From assembly GCA_002256115.1 (NCBI GenBank), contig NKIK01000031.1, positions 1 through 55,415 of the forward strand: DNA of 55,415 nucleotides, written 5' to 3'. The position numbers and the translations under genes are program-made. Of this stretch, positions 1 to 8,807 are shown in pieces (positions within the stretch are counted from its first letter, which is position 1; the number at the start of each line of letters is the position of its first letter). The DNA comes from Burkholderiales bacterium PBB3 (GTDB lineage: Bacteria > Pseudomonadota > Gammaproteobacteria > Burkholderiales > Burkholderiaceae_C). The notes beneath the pieces are model-generated. The model was not told the DNA's origin and did not search any database. It saw nothing but the letters and a program-made list of their open reading frames with translations.

Positions 1-1
1 C

Positions 2-166
2 AATCCGGTGGAGTATTTGTGGGCCTGGCTCAAACGCCACGCTATGGCCAACTACTGCCCGAACAACCTGAGCGAATTGCAGACAACCGCGCGCAACAAG
101 CTCAAGAGTGCGCAAAGACGCCCCACGATCATCGCCGCTTGTTGGGCGCAGGCAAAATTGTGGTGA
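2..166 (+). mobile_element. IS630-family transposase, C-terminal fragment
   Basis: The reading frame open from the left edge encodes about 54 residues beginning NPVEYLWAWLKRH and ending at a TGA. The NPxE(Y/H)xW motif carries the third acidic residue of the DDE catalytic triad in IS630/Tc1-mariner transposases, which cut and join DNA at TA targets. The rest of the gene lies outside the window, so I cannot tell whether the element is intact. The right terminal inverted repeat should lie between about 167 and 230, but I could not define it without the left end. The element sits directly upstream of a 5'-truncated gene, which suggests that its insertion disrupted that gene. Confidence 0.8.
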
Positions 167-231
167 TGTCATGATTTACGAAAACGTCAATAGACAGTTC
201 TGGCCAAATAGGCTCAGGCCGCCCTATCTAC

Positions 232-543
232 ATGCAACCTGGCCCTGTAGTTGGTGCCAATGGGCAAGGCGCTTTGAGTTTGATCGATACCCCAGCAGCC
301 ATTTTGGCGAATGACACCGACATGGTGTTTGACTGGGCCGAGAAGAACTTCCCCCAGTTCAGCCCCGCAGGCGCGGTCTCGCAATACATTTTGGGGTACC
401 GCTACCGTGTCTACAGCAACCGGTTTTATCTTGCTGTGAACCAAGGCGGCACGCCCCATATTTATTACTTTGACGACCAGAGCATGACCACACTGATGGA
501 CGTGGGCTTGTTGGCAGACTTCTTGGAACGGGCGCGGCAGTAA
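232..543 (+). pseudogene. Truncated surface/lipoprotein-domain fragment
   Basis: Encodes 103 residues containing VFDWAEKNFPQFSPAG followed by YRYRVYSNRFYLAVN and a C-terminal DVGLLADFL. This aromatic-rich pattern resembles a small domain found, often repeated, in secreted proteins and lipoproteins of Burkholderiales; its function is unknown. No signal peptide or ribosome-binding site is seen at the ATG. The frame is open upstream to about 175 with non-homologous-looking sequence, next to the IS630 remnant. I infer that this is the 3' remnant of a larger secreted protein gene cut by the insertion. It could instead be a short expressed gene. Confidence 0.5.
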
Positions 544-565
544 TGCAATGGGCGAGGGGCCGGGC

Positions 566-1504
566 TTAAGTCGCCCGCGCCCGGCTACACACCGCCACAC
601 CCGCCAACACCAGGCCGGTGCCACACACCAGCCACACCGTAAACGGCTCGCCCAACAGCAGCACGCCCATCAGCATGGTCGACATGGGGCCGACCATGCC
701 CACCTGCGCCGCCAAACCCGAGCCAATGCGCTCGATGGCCATCATCACCAGCATGACGGGCACCACGGTGCACAAGATGGCATTGAGCACAGACAGCCAC
801 ACCACCTGGGGTGCTACCGATAGCACTGCATCCAGCGGGCGCAAGACTACATACTGGGCAATGCACAACACGCAAGCCACCGAGGTTGCCAGACCCACCA
901 AGCGCAGAGAGCCCAGGCGCTGCACCAGCTCACCGCTGTAAAACAGGTAAATGGCGTAGCTCACCGCACTCAGGAACACCAGCAGTGCCCCCAGACCCAC
1001 ATCGGCCCCCTGCAGCGTCACCTCATGCCCAAACACCAAGAGCACCCCGCCGTAACTAATGGCCATGCCCCAGGCTTGGTGCGGGCTGATGCGCTTGCGC
1101 AGCAGCACCCAGCCCAGCAGCAGCACCAGCGTGGGGTTGAGGTACAGGATGAGCCGCTCTAGTGACGCGGTGACGTACTGCAGCCCGGCAAAGTCCAAAA
1201 AGCTGGCCAGGTAATAGCCGGTGAGCCCCAGGCCCAAAATGCCCAGCCAGTCTTGGCGCGTGAGTGCCGCTGGGGTCACACCGGCACGGCTGCGGCCGGC
1301 CCACCAGGCCATCACCAAAAAGAAAGGCAGTGCAAACACCATGCGCAACATGATGAGGGTGACCGCATCCACCCCATGGCGGTAGGCCAGCTTGACGATG
1401 ATGGCCTTGCCACTAAAAGCAATAGCCCCCACGATGGCCAACACCAAGCCGGTTGCGATCTGTCGATTTGCTACAGTTTTAGGAGCTGCTCCCGCACTAT
1501 CCAT
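566..1504 (-). CDS. EamA/DMT-family transporter
   Basis: A 312-residue hydrophobic protein with about ten membrane segments and the two-fold EamA repeat typical of the drug/metabolite transporter superfamily (inner-membrane exporters of metabolites or amino acids). The first repeat begins near residue 17 (GLVLAIVGAIAFSGKAIIVK) and the second near residue 155. The substrate cannot be told. The first ~13 residues (MDSAGAAPKTVAN) are encoded by a dispersed intergenic repeat read on the minus strand, so the repeat supplies the start codon. No other ATG, GTG or TTG start precedes the first membrane segment. The gene stands alone, 27 bp downstream of the DUF808 gene. Confidence 0.85.
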   Translation of the reverse strand: MDSAGAAPKTVANRQIATGLVLAIVGAIAFSGKAIIVKLAYRHGVDAVTLIMLRMVFALPFFLVMAWWAGRSRAGVTPAALTRQDWLGILGLGLTGYYLASFLDFAGLQYVTASLERLILYLNPTLVLLLGWVLLRKRISPHQAWGMAISYGGVLLVFGHEVTLQGADVGLGALLVFLSAVSYAIYLFYSGELVQRLGSLRLVGLATSVACVLCIAQYVVLRPLDAVLSVAPQVVWLSVLNAILCTVVPVMLVMMAIERIGSGLAAQVGMVGPMSTMLMGVLLLGEPFTVWLVCGTGLVLAGVAVCSRARAT

Positions 1505-1523
1505 GGGCTAGGAGGCCGATTTG
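1470..1523 (+). repeat. Dispersed repeat, copy 1
   Basis: About 54 bp matching the window-wide repeat with core GCTGCTCCCGCACTATCCA. It contains the small inverted repeat GGAGC/GCTCC and ends in GGCCGATTTG. It overlaps the 5' end of the EamA transporter gene and encodes its first residues on the opposite strand. Confidence 0.85.
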
Positions 1524-1531
1524 ATCAAAAG

Positions 1532-2470
1532 TCATGATTTGAATGCACCTTTTGCTTTTTGAACCGCCATCACGCCCAACAGCACCAGGGCACCAGTCAC
1601 CACACCCACCAGCGCGTCACCCAGCAGGGGCACCACGCCCTGCACCAGAGCACCCGCACCGGCCAAGCTGGCCACCAGCGCTTCAATCGCATGGTGCAGC
1701 GGCGCAAAGCCATGCACCATGATGCCGCCGCCCACCAAAAACATGGCCGCCGTGCCCACCACGGCCAAAGTTTTCATCAACCACGGTGCAAAACTGAGCA
1801 GGCCCCGACCGATGGCACGCTGCAATTTGCGCACGCCACTGTCACCGGTTTTGCGGGTCAGGTACAGGCCCACATCGTCCAGCTTGACGATAGCCGCCAC
1901 GAACCCGTAAACACCAAAGGTCATCAGCAGCGCAATGCCACTCAGGACCGCAAGCTGGGTGGTCCAAGGCTGGGTTTGCACCGTGCCCAGCGTGATGGCA
2001 ATGATCTCAGCCGACAGCACAAAGTCGGTGCGAATCGCGCCCTTGATCTTGTCGCGCTCCACCGCCATCAGATCGACGGACGGGTCAGCCAGCGCGTTCA
2101 GCAACTCTTGTTCATGGGCTTGGTCTTCAGAGGCGCTGTGCAAATACTTGTGCGCCAGCTTCTCAAAACCCTCAAAGCACAAATACGCGCCACCAATCAT
2201 CAACAAGGGTGTGACCAGCCACGGTGCCACGATGCTGATGGCCAAAGCGGCAGGCACCAGAATGAGTTTGTTGATCAAAGAGCCCTTGCAGACGGCCCAG
2301 ACCACGGGCAGTTCGCGGTCAGCGCTTACGCCCGCCACTTGCTGCGCATTCAGGGCCAGGTCATCCCCCAGCACACCGGCTGTTTTTTTGGCAGCGACTT
2401 TGGATAGAACAGCGACATCGTCCAGAATAGTGGCGATGTCATCGATAAGAGCGAGTAAGGTAGAGGCCAT
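1532..2470 (-). CDS. DUF808 family inner-membrane protein (YedI-like)
   Basis: A 312-residue protein starting [18 protein letters not shown] and continuing with [18 protein letters not shown], the conserved N-terminus of the DUF808/YedI family. It has several hydrophobic segments. Its role is unknown; family members are predicted inner-membrane proteins. The frame extends 21 codons further upstream, but those residues ([10 protein letters not shown]...) are not family-like and overlap the divergent exonuclease start, so the start at 2470 is chosen. The gene is divergent from the exonuclease gene with only 19 bp between starts, so their promoters must overlap the coding regions. Confidence 0.85.
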   Translation of the reverse strand: MASTLLALIDDIATILDDVAVLSKVAAKKTAGVLGDDLALNAQQVAGVSADRELPVVWAVCKGSLINKLILVPAALAISIVAPWLVTPLLMIGGAYLCFEGFEKLAHKYLHSASEDQAHEQELLNALADPSVDLMAVERDKIKGAIRTDFVLSAEIIAITLGTVQTQPWTTQLAVLSGIALLMTFGVYGFVAAIVKLDDVGLYLTRKTGDSGVRKLQRAIGRGLLSFAPWLMKTLAVVGTAAMFLVGGGIMVHGFAPLHHAIEALVASLAGAGALVQGVVPLLGDALVGVVTGALVLLGVMAVQKAKGAFKS

Positions 2471-2489
2471 AGACGCTAATTTACCAGCT

Positions 2490-3035
2490 ATGCCCACCGC
2501 CCAACCGCCAACAGCCCCAACCCAACCGCCCAAGGCCTATGCGCCATTGCCCGCGCCCACGGTGCTGGATGTGGAGGCCTCCGGTTTTGGGCGCAATAGC
2601 TACCCCATAGAGATCGGCTTTGTGCTGCCCGATGGCCATGCGTTTTGCAGCCTGATCAAGCCCGAGGCGCATTGGACGCATTGGGACTTGCAGGCCGAGG
2701 CCACCCACCATATCCCCCGGCGCATCGTGTTGGAGCGCGGCCTGCCCGCGCAATCGGTGGCGCAGCAGCTCAATAGTCAGCTGGCCGGGCGGATTGTGTA
2801 TTCCGACGGCTGGGCCAATGACTACACCTGGCTGGGCGCGCTATTTGATGCGGCCGATATGACGCCACGCTTCAAGCTAGAGAACCTGCGCGCTCTGCTG
2901 AATGAGGCCGAGGCCGACCGCTGGCATGTGGTTAAGGCCGAAGTGACCCGTGAACGCGGTGCCCAGCGACACCGGGCTAGTGCGGATGCAAGGCTTTTGC
3001 AACTCACGCTGTTGCGGCTGCGCGGACAGCACTAA
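2490..3035 (+). CDS. DEDD-type 3'-5' exonuclease domain protein
   Basis: Encodes 181 residues with an exonuclease fold. Motif I is DVEASGFG (acidic pair), motif II contains [12 protein letters not shown], and motif III is HRASADA, the DEDDh arrangement of DnaQ/RNase T-like metal-dependent 3'-5' exonucleases. The first ~26 residues are Pro/Ala-rich and low in complexity. The frame is open far upstream, but that part is antisense to the DUF808 gene, so the ATG at 2490 is taken. The substrate (DNA or RNA) is unknown. Its end overlaps the convergent LysR gene by four bases. Confidence 0.75.
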   Translation: MPTAQPPTAPTQPPKAYAPLPAPTVLDVEASGFGRNSYPIEIGFVLPDGHAFCSLIKPEAHWTHWDLQAEATHHIPRRIVLERGLPAQSVAQQLNSQLAGRIVYSDGWANDYTWLGALFDAADMTPRFKLENLRALLNEAEADRWHVVKAEVTRERGAQRHRASADARLLQLTLLRLRGQH

Positions 3036-3931
3036 GCGCGCTGTGGAAATTTGGCCTGCTGATCGCGCATGTAAGCAAACTCTGCCGAAATAAAGCGGTG
3101 CACTCCCATCACTGAAGACAGCTCAGCCGTTCGCTTGTGGCACACCATATAGAGGTGGCCCACGAATGCGGGGCCAATATCCAAAGACAGGGCTCGCAGG
3201 GTGTGAATTTGTGTGTACCGGTGCTGTACAGCGGGCATCAACATGGCACCCGCGCCCGCCCGGCAAGCGGAGAATTGCACGTTGTAGTCGTCTGATGTAA
3301 ATGCTGGCTTGAAGTTTGGAATTAACGCACTTAGCGCCTTGTTAGATCGAACCTCGTCATACGGTGGAGCCCAACAAATCCAGTCCAAATCTTGGGCCGT
3401 GTAGTGGGCGGGCAGGCTTTGCACGTAGCGCTCGCTGGCATAGGCTTTGATGGGAACGCTTATCTGGTCCAGGCACACCAAGTCCGGGTCTTGCGGGGCG
3501 ATGGTTCGTAACGAAATGTCGGCCTCGCCGCGGCCCAGGTTAAGCACCCGCACCCCGGACAAAAGCTCTATGTGCAGGCCCGGATGGGCGCGGCGAATAT
3601 CAGCCGCCATGGGAGCCACAAAGTCATAGGCCGCCACGGGTGGCGCAGCAATGCGCACCTTTCCCTGCATACCTTGCCCTTGCTGAACCGTGGCCTCTGC
3701 GGCCCATTCCGCCATGTGCTGCGCCGAGGGCAGCAGGCGCAGGCCCAGCGGGGTCAGGCTGACGCCCTGGCTAGCACGCGTAAACAGGGGTTCGCCCAAT
3801 TGACTTTCCAGCGCGGCAATACGGCGGCTCAGGGTGGCCTGCCCTAGCTTGAGCAAGCGCGCGGCCGCGCTCAAGCTGCCTTGCTCGGCAACGCAGAGGA
3901 AAAGCCGTAAATCGTCCCACGGGATATTCAT
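3032..3931 (-). CDS. LysR-family transcriptional regulator
   Basis: A 299-residue regulator with an N-terminal winged helix-turn-helix (DDLRLFLCVAEQGSLSAAARLLKLGQATLSRRIAALE, residues ~6-42) and a C-terminal periplasmic-binding-protein-like effector domain (~90-290). LysR proteins bind T-N11-A sites and often regulate a divergent neighbour. Here the neighbour is the GDSL lipoprotein gene, 152 bp away, with a short palindrome between them, so that gene is the likely target. The effector is unknown. Confidence 0.9.
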   Translation of the reverse strand: MNIPWDDLRLFLCVAEQGSLSAAARLLKLGQATLSRRIAALESQLGEPLFTRASQGVSLTPLGLRLLPSAQHMAEWAAEATVQQGQGMQGKVRIAAPPVAAYDFVAPMAADIRRAHPGLHIELLSGVRVLNLGRGEADISLRTIAPQDPDLVCLDQISVPIKAYASERYVQSLPAHYTAQDLDWICWAPPYDEVRSNKALSALIPNFKPAFTSDDYNVQFSACRAGAGAMLMPAVQHRYTQIHTLRALSLDIGPAFVGHLYMVCHKRTAELSSVMGVHRFISAEFAYMRDQQAKFPQRA

Positions 3932-3969
3932 ACGGGCCGTTTCTTTTCAAAAGAGTGTGGTGAACGCAT

Positions 3970-3983
3970 ATCCAAATATGGAT
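3970..3983. promoter_or_regulatory. Candidate LysR operator palindrome
   Basis: The dyad ATCCA-AATA-TGGAT lies in the divergent intergenic region, 38 bp from the LysR start and about 100 bp from the GDSL start. A second, looser dyad (CCAAT...ATTGG, ~4000-4022) follows it. Position and symmetry fit a LysR site; binding is inference. Confidence 0.4.
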
Positions 3984-4083
3984 GTTTACATCTGAATTTA
4001 GCCAATTGTCATTTGTTATTGGAATGTTAACAATCGCGCCATTGTGATCACACACCTACTTTTTTCAACTAACGGGAACACAC

Positions 4084-5280
4084 ATGAAACCAATCAAAAC
4101 CATCCTCTACGCAAGCTTTGTCGCGGTATCGCTGGCCGGTTGCGGGGGTGGGGGTGGTTCCACCAGCAGCAATTCAGTGGGATTCACTTCGTTAGTATCT
4201 TTCGGGGATAGCTTGAGCGATGCGGGCACTTATGCGGTGGGCACGATTGCAGCCGTTGGCGGTGGGCGCTATACGGTGAACTCTGGTACGGCCACGCCGA
4301 CAAAAATCTGGCTCGATTATGTGGCTGCTCAGCTGGCCTTAACAGCGCCCTGCGCAGCGGTCAAAGGGCTGGATGGCTACGCAGCGCAAGGTTTTTCTGT
4401 GCCACCCACCAGCCAAGCAAGTTGTACCAACTATGCGCAAGGCGGATCGCGCGTGACGCACCCGATTGGCCCTGGCAATAAAAACATCCCTTCCAGTGCA
4501 GCGCTGGGCCAGCTCACCTATCCACTTACCACCCAAGTGGCAGAGCATCTCGGCCGCAACGCTAGCGCATTCAACCCCAAGGCTCTTGTCACAGTCATGG
4601 CGGGCGGCAATGATATCTTCATACAGGGTGCTGTTGCCGCAGCCGCAGCGGCTATGGCCGCGACACCGAGCGCCTCCAACATAGAGGCATTTACAGCGAC
4701 GGCGACCAACATCGGAGGCTGGTCATCAGCAGAGCAGCTTGCCGTATTGACAGCGACCTCAGCCGCCGCAGGCCAGGCAGCTTTGCAAGCAGGCCTACTT
4801 GCCAATATGGCAAAGGCGGGGAGTGAACAGGCCAATTTAGTCAAAGCGCAAATCGTCGCCAAAGGTGCTAAGTACGTGCTGGTCGTCAATCTCCCCAATG
4901 CCGGAGCTACACCCATGGGATTTGCGGGCGGTCCCCAAACCGCTGCCCTTTCGACTGCCATGGCAGTGGCCTTCAACCAGACACTCACTTCGGGCTTGGC
5001 TGGCACCCAAGGTGTTGTGGTTGCAGACGCGTTCACCACCAGTACCGACCAGTACAACAACCCCAGTGCCTATGGCCTGAGCAATGTCACGGTGCGCAGT
5101 TGCAAAACTGACGCGAGCAATATTCTGGGGGGCGTTTCCTTGGTGTGTAACCCCACCAATGTGATTGCTGGCGATATTTCCCGCTACGGCTTCGCCGACG
5201 ATGTACATCCCGCACCCTACGGCCACCAATTGCTTGGCCAGTTCGCTGCCAAAGCGCTAGCCACAGCGGGCTGGCTTTGA
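4084..5280 (+). CDS. GDSL/SGNH-family lipoprotein esterase
   Basis: A 398-residue exported protein. Residues 1-20 form a lipoprotein signal peptide with lipobox SLAGC (Cys20), followed by a Gly-rich spacer. Block I FGDSLSDAGTY supplies the nucleophile Ser43, block III is AGGNDIF, and block V is DDVHPAPYGHQ with the catalytic Asp and His. This is the SGNH hydrolase arrangement of lipases and esterases acting on acyl or aryl esters. The mature protein should be anchored to the outer membrane or periplasmic face. There is no C-terminal beta-barrel, so it is not an autotransporter. It is divergent from a LysR regulator and followed after 66 bp by a hydrolase gene. Confidence 0.88.
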   Translation: MKPIKTILYASFVAVSLAGCGGGGGSTSSNSVGFTSLVSFGDSLSDAGTYAVGTIAAVGGGRYTVNSGTATPTKIWLDYVAAQLALTAPCAAVKGLDGYAAQGFSVPPTSQASCTNYAQGGSRVTHPIGPGNKNIPSSAALGQLTYPLTTQVAEHLGRNASAFNPKALVTVMAGGNDIFIQGAVAAAAAAMAATPSASNIEAFTATATNIGGWSSAEQLAVLTATSAAAGQAALQAGLLANMAKAGSEQANLVKAQIVAKGAKYVLVVNLPNAGATPMGFAGGPQTAALSTAMAVAFNQTLTSGLAGTQGVVVADAFTTSTDQYNNPSAYGLSNVTVRSCKTDASNILGGVSLVCNPTNVIAGDISRYGFADDVHPAPYGHQLLGQFAAKALATAGWL

Positions 5281-5346
5281 GCAGCTCGCTACCTTGTGTA
5301 CCGGACCCAAGTACGCTATCGGTAATCAGTGCCTCCAAAGACCACC

Positions 5347-6165
5347 ATGCAACTACGACCATTGAACCAGCGCGATTTACTCGATGATTTCGAGGTACGC
5401 ACGCTCACCCTGCAAGGCAAAACTAAAAAAGTGTTCGTAGCAGGATCAGGCCCGGCCGTGATTGTGATGACAGAAATGCCCGGCATCAGCCCGCATGTCG
5501 CGCGCTTTGCCCGTTGGGTTAGACATGCGGGCTTTACCGTTTACATGCCGCACCTGTTTGGTGACGATGGGGCCGTGCCCACGGCGCTCAGTACGACGAC
5601 CACGCTTGCACGGGCGTGTATCGGTGCAGAGTTTCGTGCCTTCTCGGCCAATGCGTCCAGCCCCATAACCCAATGGTTGCGTGCCTTGGCGGCCTTGGCC
5701 CACTCCGAGTGTGGCGGCAAGGGCGTGGGGGCCATTGGCATGTGTTTTACCGGCAACTTTGCGCTGAGCATGATGTTGGAAAAGGCGGTGATTGCGCCGG
5801 TCTTGATGCAGCCCTCCCTGCCGCTTCAAGACGCGGCGGGACTGCATATCTCCCCCAGCGAGTTGGCTACTGTCAAAGCCCGCATGCAAGCGCAAGATTT
5901 GACGGTTCTGGCCTACCGCTTTGCCGGAGACAAGTTTTGCAAGGCTCAGCGGTTTGCAGCGTATGAAAAGGCTTTGGGCGATCGTTTTTGCCCGCGTGTC
6001 TTGCCCGACAGCGCCGCCAACCCCGATACCCCGATGTCTAACCCGCACAGCGTGGTCACACTGCATTTGATTGATGCAGAGGGCCAACCTACTCTTGCTG
6101 CACGGGATGAAATATTGGAATTCTTGAAGTTGCGCTTGTCAGTGGCCCCGCTCAGCTGCGCCTAG
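5347..6165 (+). CDS. Dienelactone-hydrolase-family protein
   Basis: A 272-residue alpha/beta-hydrolase. The nucleophile elbow GAIGMCFTG carries Cys in place of Ser, as in dienelactone hydrolases. The Asp is probably in YRFAGDKFC and the His in NPHSVVTLH, giving a Cys-Asp-His triad. Dienelactone hydrolases open lactone rings in chloroaromatic degradation, but many relatives have other substrates and no aromatic-degradation genes are nearby. A GTG 18 bases upstream is an alternative start. The 3' end overlaps the convergent amylase-family gene by four bases. It may be cotranscribed with the upstream esterase. Confidence 0.8.
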   Translation: MQLRPLNQRDLLDDFEVRTLTLQGKTKKVFVAGSGPAVIVMTEMPGISPHVARFARWVRHAGFTVYMPHLFGDDGAVPTALSTTTTLARACIGAEFRAFSANASSPITQWLRALAALAHSECGGKGVGAIGMCFTGNFALSMMLEKAVIAPVLMQPSLPLQDAAGLHISPSELATVKARMQAQDLTVLAYRFAGDKFCKAQRFAAYEKALGDRFCPRVLPDSAANPDTPMSNPHSVVTLHLIDAEGQPTLAARDEILEFLKLRLSVAPLSCA

Positions 6166-8021
6166 GGTAGTAAATCCAAAACCACCGACTGCTTGGCGCG
6201 CAGCAGCAGCAGCGGTTGCTGCAGGCCGACGGTGTCGCCTGTCAACACGTTGCGGCCCTGCGTCTTGCCCTGTAGCGATGACACGAACCGCGCCAAGTTC
6301 AGCGTACTGTCGGTCTTGCACTTATTCATCACCACCATGGCAGCCTTTTTGTCGTCGTGTCTGAAGTACACGTAATGGCAGCCTTCGGGGATGTAGTGGG
6401 TCAGCTTGCCCCCGGTCACTGCAGAGTTGCCTTTGCGCCAGTTGAGCAATTTGCGCAGTGTCTGTTGGGCATCCTTTTGGTCTGCACTCAGACCTTCGCC
6501 CGTGAAGGTGTTCACCAAGTCACCAGGCCAGCCACCTGGAAAGTCGCCGCGCAATAAACCATCGTCGCGCACCACCGGGCTTTTCATTAGCACTTCTGTG
6601 CCGTAAAAGATTTGCGGGTAACCGCGCGTGGTGGTGTTGAAGATCATCAGGGTCTTCCACAGATCCAGGTCTTCCTTGAGTACCGAGAAGATGCGTGAGC
6701 GGTCGTGGTTGTCCGGCATCATCATCAGGTTCATCGGGTCGGGGTAAACAAAATCCCCCGCAATCAGCTCATACAAGCGGCCCAGGCCGGTGTCCCAGCC
6801 ATCCGCCTCTTGCAAGATGGCGGGCATGGTGTCGCTGATGGGAAAGTCCATCAGGCTGGGCAGGCCCGACTGGTAGCCATCCTGGTTGTGCTTGCCCTTT
6901 TGCCAGTAGGCCAGCACCGCAGAGTTCAGGTGCATTTCTTCACCCACGATATTCAGGCGCGGGTATTCGTCCATCACCGTGTCGCTCCAGCGCTTCAGGA
7001 ACTGCGGATCGGCATAGGGGTAGGTGTCTTCGCGGATGCCGGCCAGGTCGGCATACTCAATCCACCACAGTGTGTTTTGAATCAGGTAGCGCGCCACCAG
7101 TGGGTTGCGCTGGTTCATGTCGGGCATCTGGGTGTCAAACCAGCCATCCAAAAACAACTGGCGGTCTGCGGCAGCGGCATGCGGGTCTTGTGCCGTGATG
7201 TGGCGGTTGTTGGTGGGCACATAGCCCTGCTTCTGAAAATTGATCCAGTCGGCAGAAGGCATGTCTTTCATCCACCAGTGGCCCGCGCCAATGTGGTTCA
7301 CCACAATGTCTTGAATCACCCCCAAGCCGCGCTGCTTGGCCGCAGCCACATAGGCCTTGAAATCTGCATTGCTGCCAAAGCGCGGGTCGACCTGGTAGTA
7401 GTCCGTCAGCGCATAGCCGTGGTAGGAATACTGGGGCTGCTTGTTCTCGGTCAAGGGTGTGGGCCACACCATGGTGAAGCCCATGTCGCGGATGTAATCC
7501 AGGTGGTCCGTCATGCCCTTCAGGTCGCCGCCATGGCGGGCCGTGGGGATGCTGCGGTCCGTCATATCGCCCATGCCGGGCTGCACATCATTGGCCGCAT
7601 CGCCATTGGCAAAGCGGTCGGGCACGATCAGGTAGATGGCGTCCTTGGAACCAAAACCCTGGCGCTGTGCAGAACCCGCACGGCGCGGCAGCAAAGCATA
7701 AGAGGCCTTCACCTCGGCCACGCCCTGGCGAGAAAACACCAAGGGCACAGTGCCCGGTTTGGCCTGTGGAGAAATTTGCAAGTTGATGAAAAGGTAGTTG
7801 GGGTTGTCCGTCTTTTGCACGCCCAGCAGCCGCACGCCGGGGTAGCGCAGGCTGGGACTCAGCTCGGCAATGCGCTCGCCGTGCACCATCAGTTGCAGGG
7901 CCGGACTCTTCATGCCCACCCACCAATTTGGGGGCTCTATGCGGGTAACTTGAGTAGCCGCAGACTGCACGGCACCAGCAGTGATGAGCGCGGCCAAGGT
8001 CAGCAGAATTTTTTTGAGCAT
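6162..8021 (-). CDS. Periplasmic GH13 alpha-glucosidic hydrolase (cyclomaltodextrinase-like)
   Basis: A 619-residue protein. Residues 1-~22 form a Sec signal peptide, followed by a beta-sandwich N-domain (~25-115) with the PPNWWVGMK motif of Cyc-maltodext_N proteins, the catalytic (beta/alpha)8 barrel, and a C-terminal beta domain. Family motifs are visible: DIVVNH (region I), REDTYPYAD with the nucleophile Asp, VGEEMH with the acid/base Glu, and DNHDRSR with the transition-state Asp. It should cleave alpha-1,4-glucans or cyclodextrins in the periplasm. The in-frame 42-codon upstream extension is not signal-like, so the start at 8021 is used. No maltodextrin transporter is nearby. Confidence 0.88.
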   Translation of the reverse strand: MLKKILLTLAALITAGAVQSAATQVTRIEPPNWWVGMKSPALQLMVHGERIAELSPSLRYPGVRLLGVQKTDNPNYLFINLQISPQAKPGTVPLVFSRQGVAEVKASYALLPRRAGSAQRQGFGSKDAIYLIVPDRFANGDAANDVQPGMGDMTDRSIPTARHGGDLKGMTDHLDYIRDMGFTMVWPTPLTENKQPQYSYHGYALTDYYQVDPRFGSNADFKAYVAAAKQRGLGVIQDIVVNHIGAGHWWMKDMPSADWINFQKQGYVPTNNRHITAQDPHAAAADRQLFLDGWFDTQMPDMNQRNPLVARYLIQNTLWWIEYADLAGIREDTYPYADPQFLKRWSDTVMDEYPRLNIVGEEMHLNSAVLAYWQKGKHNQDGYQSGLPSLMDFPISDTMPAILQEADGWDTGLGRLYELIAGDFVYPDPMNLMMMPDNHDRSRIFSVLKEDLDLWKTLMIFNTTTRGYPQIFYGTEVLMKSPVVRDDGLLRGDFPGGWPGDLVNTFTGEGLSADQKDAQQTLRKLLNWRKGNSAVTGGKLTHYIPEGCHYVYFRHDDKKAAMVVMNKCKTDSTLNLARFVSSLQGKTQGRNVLTGDTVGLQQPLLLLRAKQSVVLDLLP

Positions 8022-8192
8022 GGTGGGACTATGTTGGGTGGCAAGAAGCGTGAGGCATGCTACCGGAAGCCTGAGCGTGTTGGGTTGTTTGGTGTACGTA
8101 ACCGGGAAGTGCTTGTGGCAGACGGTAGGCGGTGGTTCACGGTGCACGCTTGACTCTGGTTGTTTAAATAAGTGCCGTATTCAAACGGAAAT

Positions 8193-8246
8193 GCTATCAA
8201 TAGAGGAGCTGCTCCCGCACTATCCACGGCTTGAATAGCCGATTTG
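8193..8246 (+). repeat. Dispersed repeat, copy 2
   Basis: Copy of the GCTGCTCCCGCACTATCCA repeat ending in GCCGATTTG. It lies in the divergent region between the amylase-family gene and the SRPBCC gene, where both promoters must lie. Confidence 0.85.
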
Positions 8247-8288
8247 CCTATTGAAGTAACATCGCTCCCAACCCCAAAGGAGCCCTCT

Positions 8289-8765
8289 ATGTCGATCTCA
8301 GTCACGCTGGAACTTGGTTACGAATTTGAAGTGCAGGCCAGCACCAAAGAGGTGTTTGATGTGCTGAGCGACGTGCCCACTTCGGCCAGCTTTTATCCGC
8401 AGGTGGAGCAGTTGGTGGACCTGGGTGACAACAGCTACCGCTGGGAGATGGAAAAGGTGGGCACCGACCAGGTGAACATGCAGGTGGTGTATGCATCCCA
8501 GTACGTGGCCAACCGCAAGAAAGGCAGCATTGCCTGGACAGCGGTTGAGGGAGTAGGCAACGCACAGATCGCCGGGAGCTGGCAACTCACCAACAATAAG
8601 AAGTCCACCCACATTGTGCTGACAGTGGAAGGCGAGATCACCCTGCCCTTCCCCGCGCTCATGCGCATGGTGGTGCAGCCCGTGGTGGAAGCCGAGTTTG
8701 AAAGGCTGACTGAGGCTTATATTGCCGCGCTGTGCGAACACTTTGGGGGCGAGGTAGAAGAGTAG
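8289..8765 (+). CDS. SRPBCC-family (START-like) protein
   Basis: A 158-residue protein with the SRPBCC/polyketide-cyclase helix-grip fold pattern: EFEVQASTKEVFDVLSDV, then SFYPQVEQLVDLGDNSYRWEM, and a long C-terminal helix (ALMRMVVQPVVEAEFERLTEAYI). Such proteins bind hydrophobic ligands or lipids. No catalytic residues are recognisable and no function can be assigned. AAGGAG is placed suitably before the ATG at 8289, which decides the start over an upstream ATG at 8244. Confidence 0.8.
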   Translation: MSISVTLELGYEFEVQASTKEVFDVLSDVPTSASFYPQVEQLVDLGDNSYRWEMEKVGTDQVNMQVVYASQYVANRKKGSIAWTAVEGVGNAQIAGSWQLTNNKKSTHIVLTVEGEITLPFPALMRMVVQPVVEAEFERLTEAYIAALCEHFGGEVEE

Positions 8766-8807
8766 CGTGGGCCGAGTGCAATCCGTGGCCGTGTTCCGGC
8801 TAGACCA

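Noticed and set aside
6705..8153. 482-aa plus-strand ORF
   Set aside because: Antisense to the GH13 gene, His/Val-rich artefact of codon bias, no ribosome-binding site or family.
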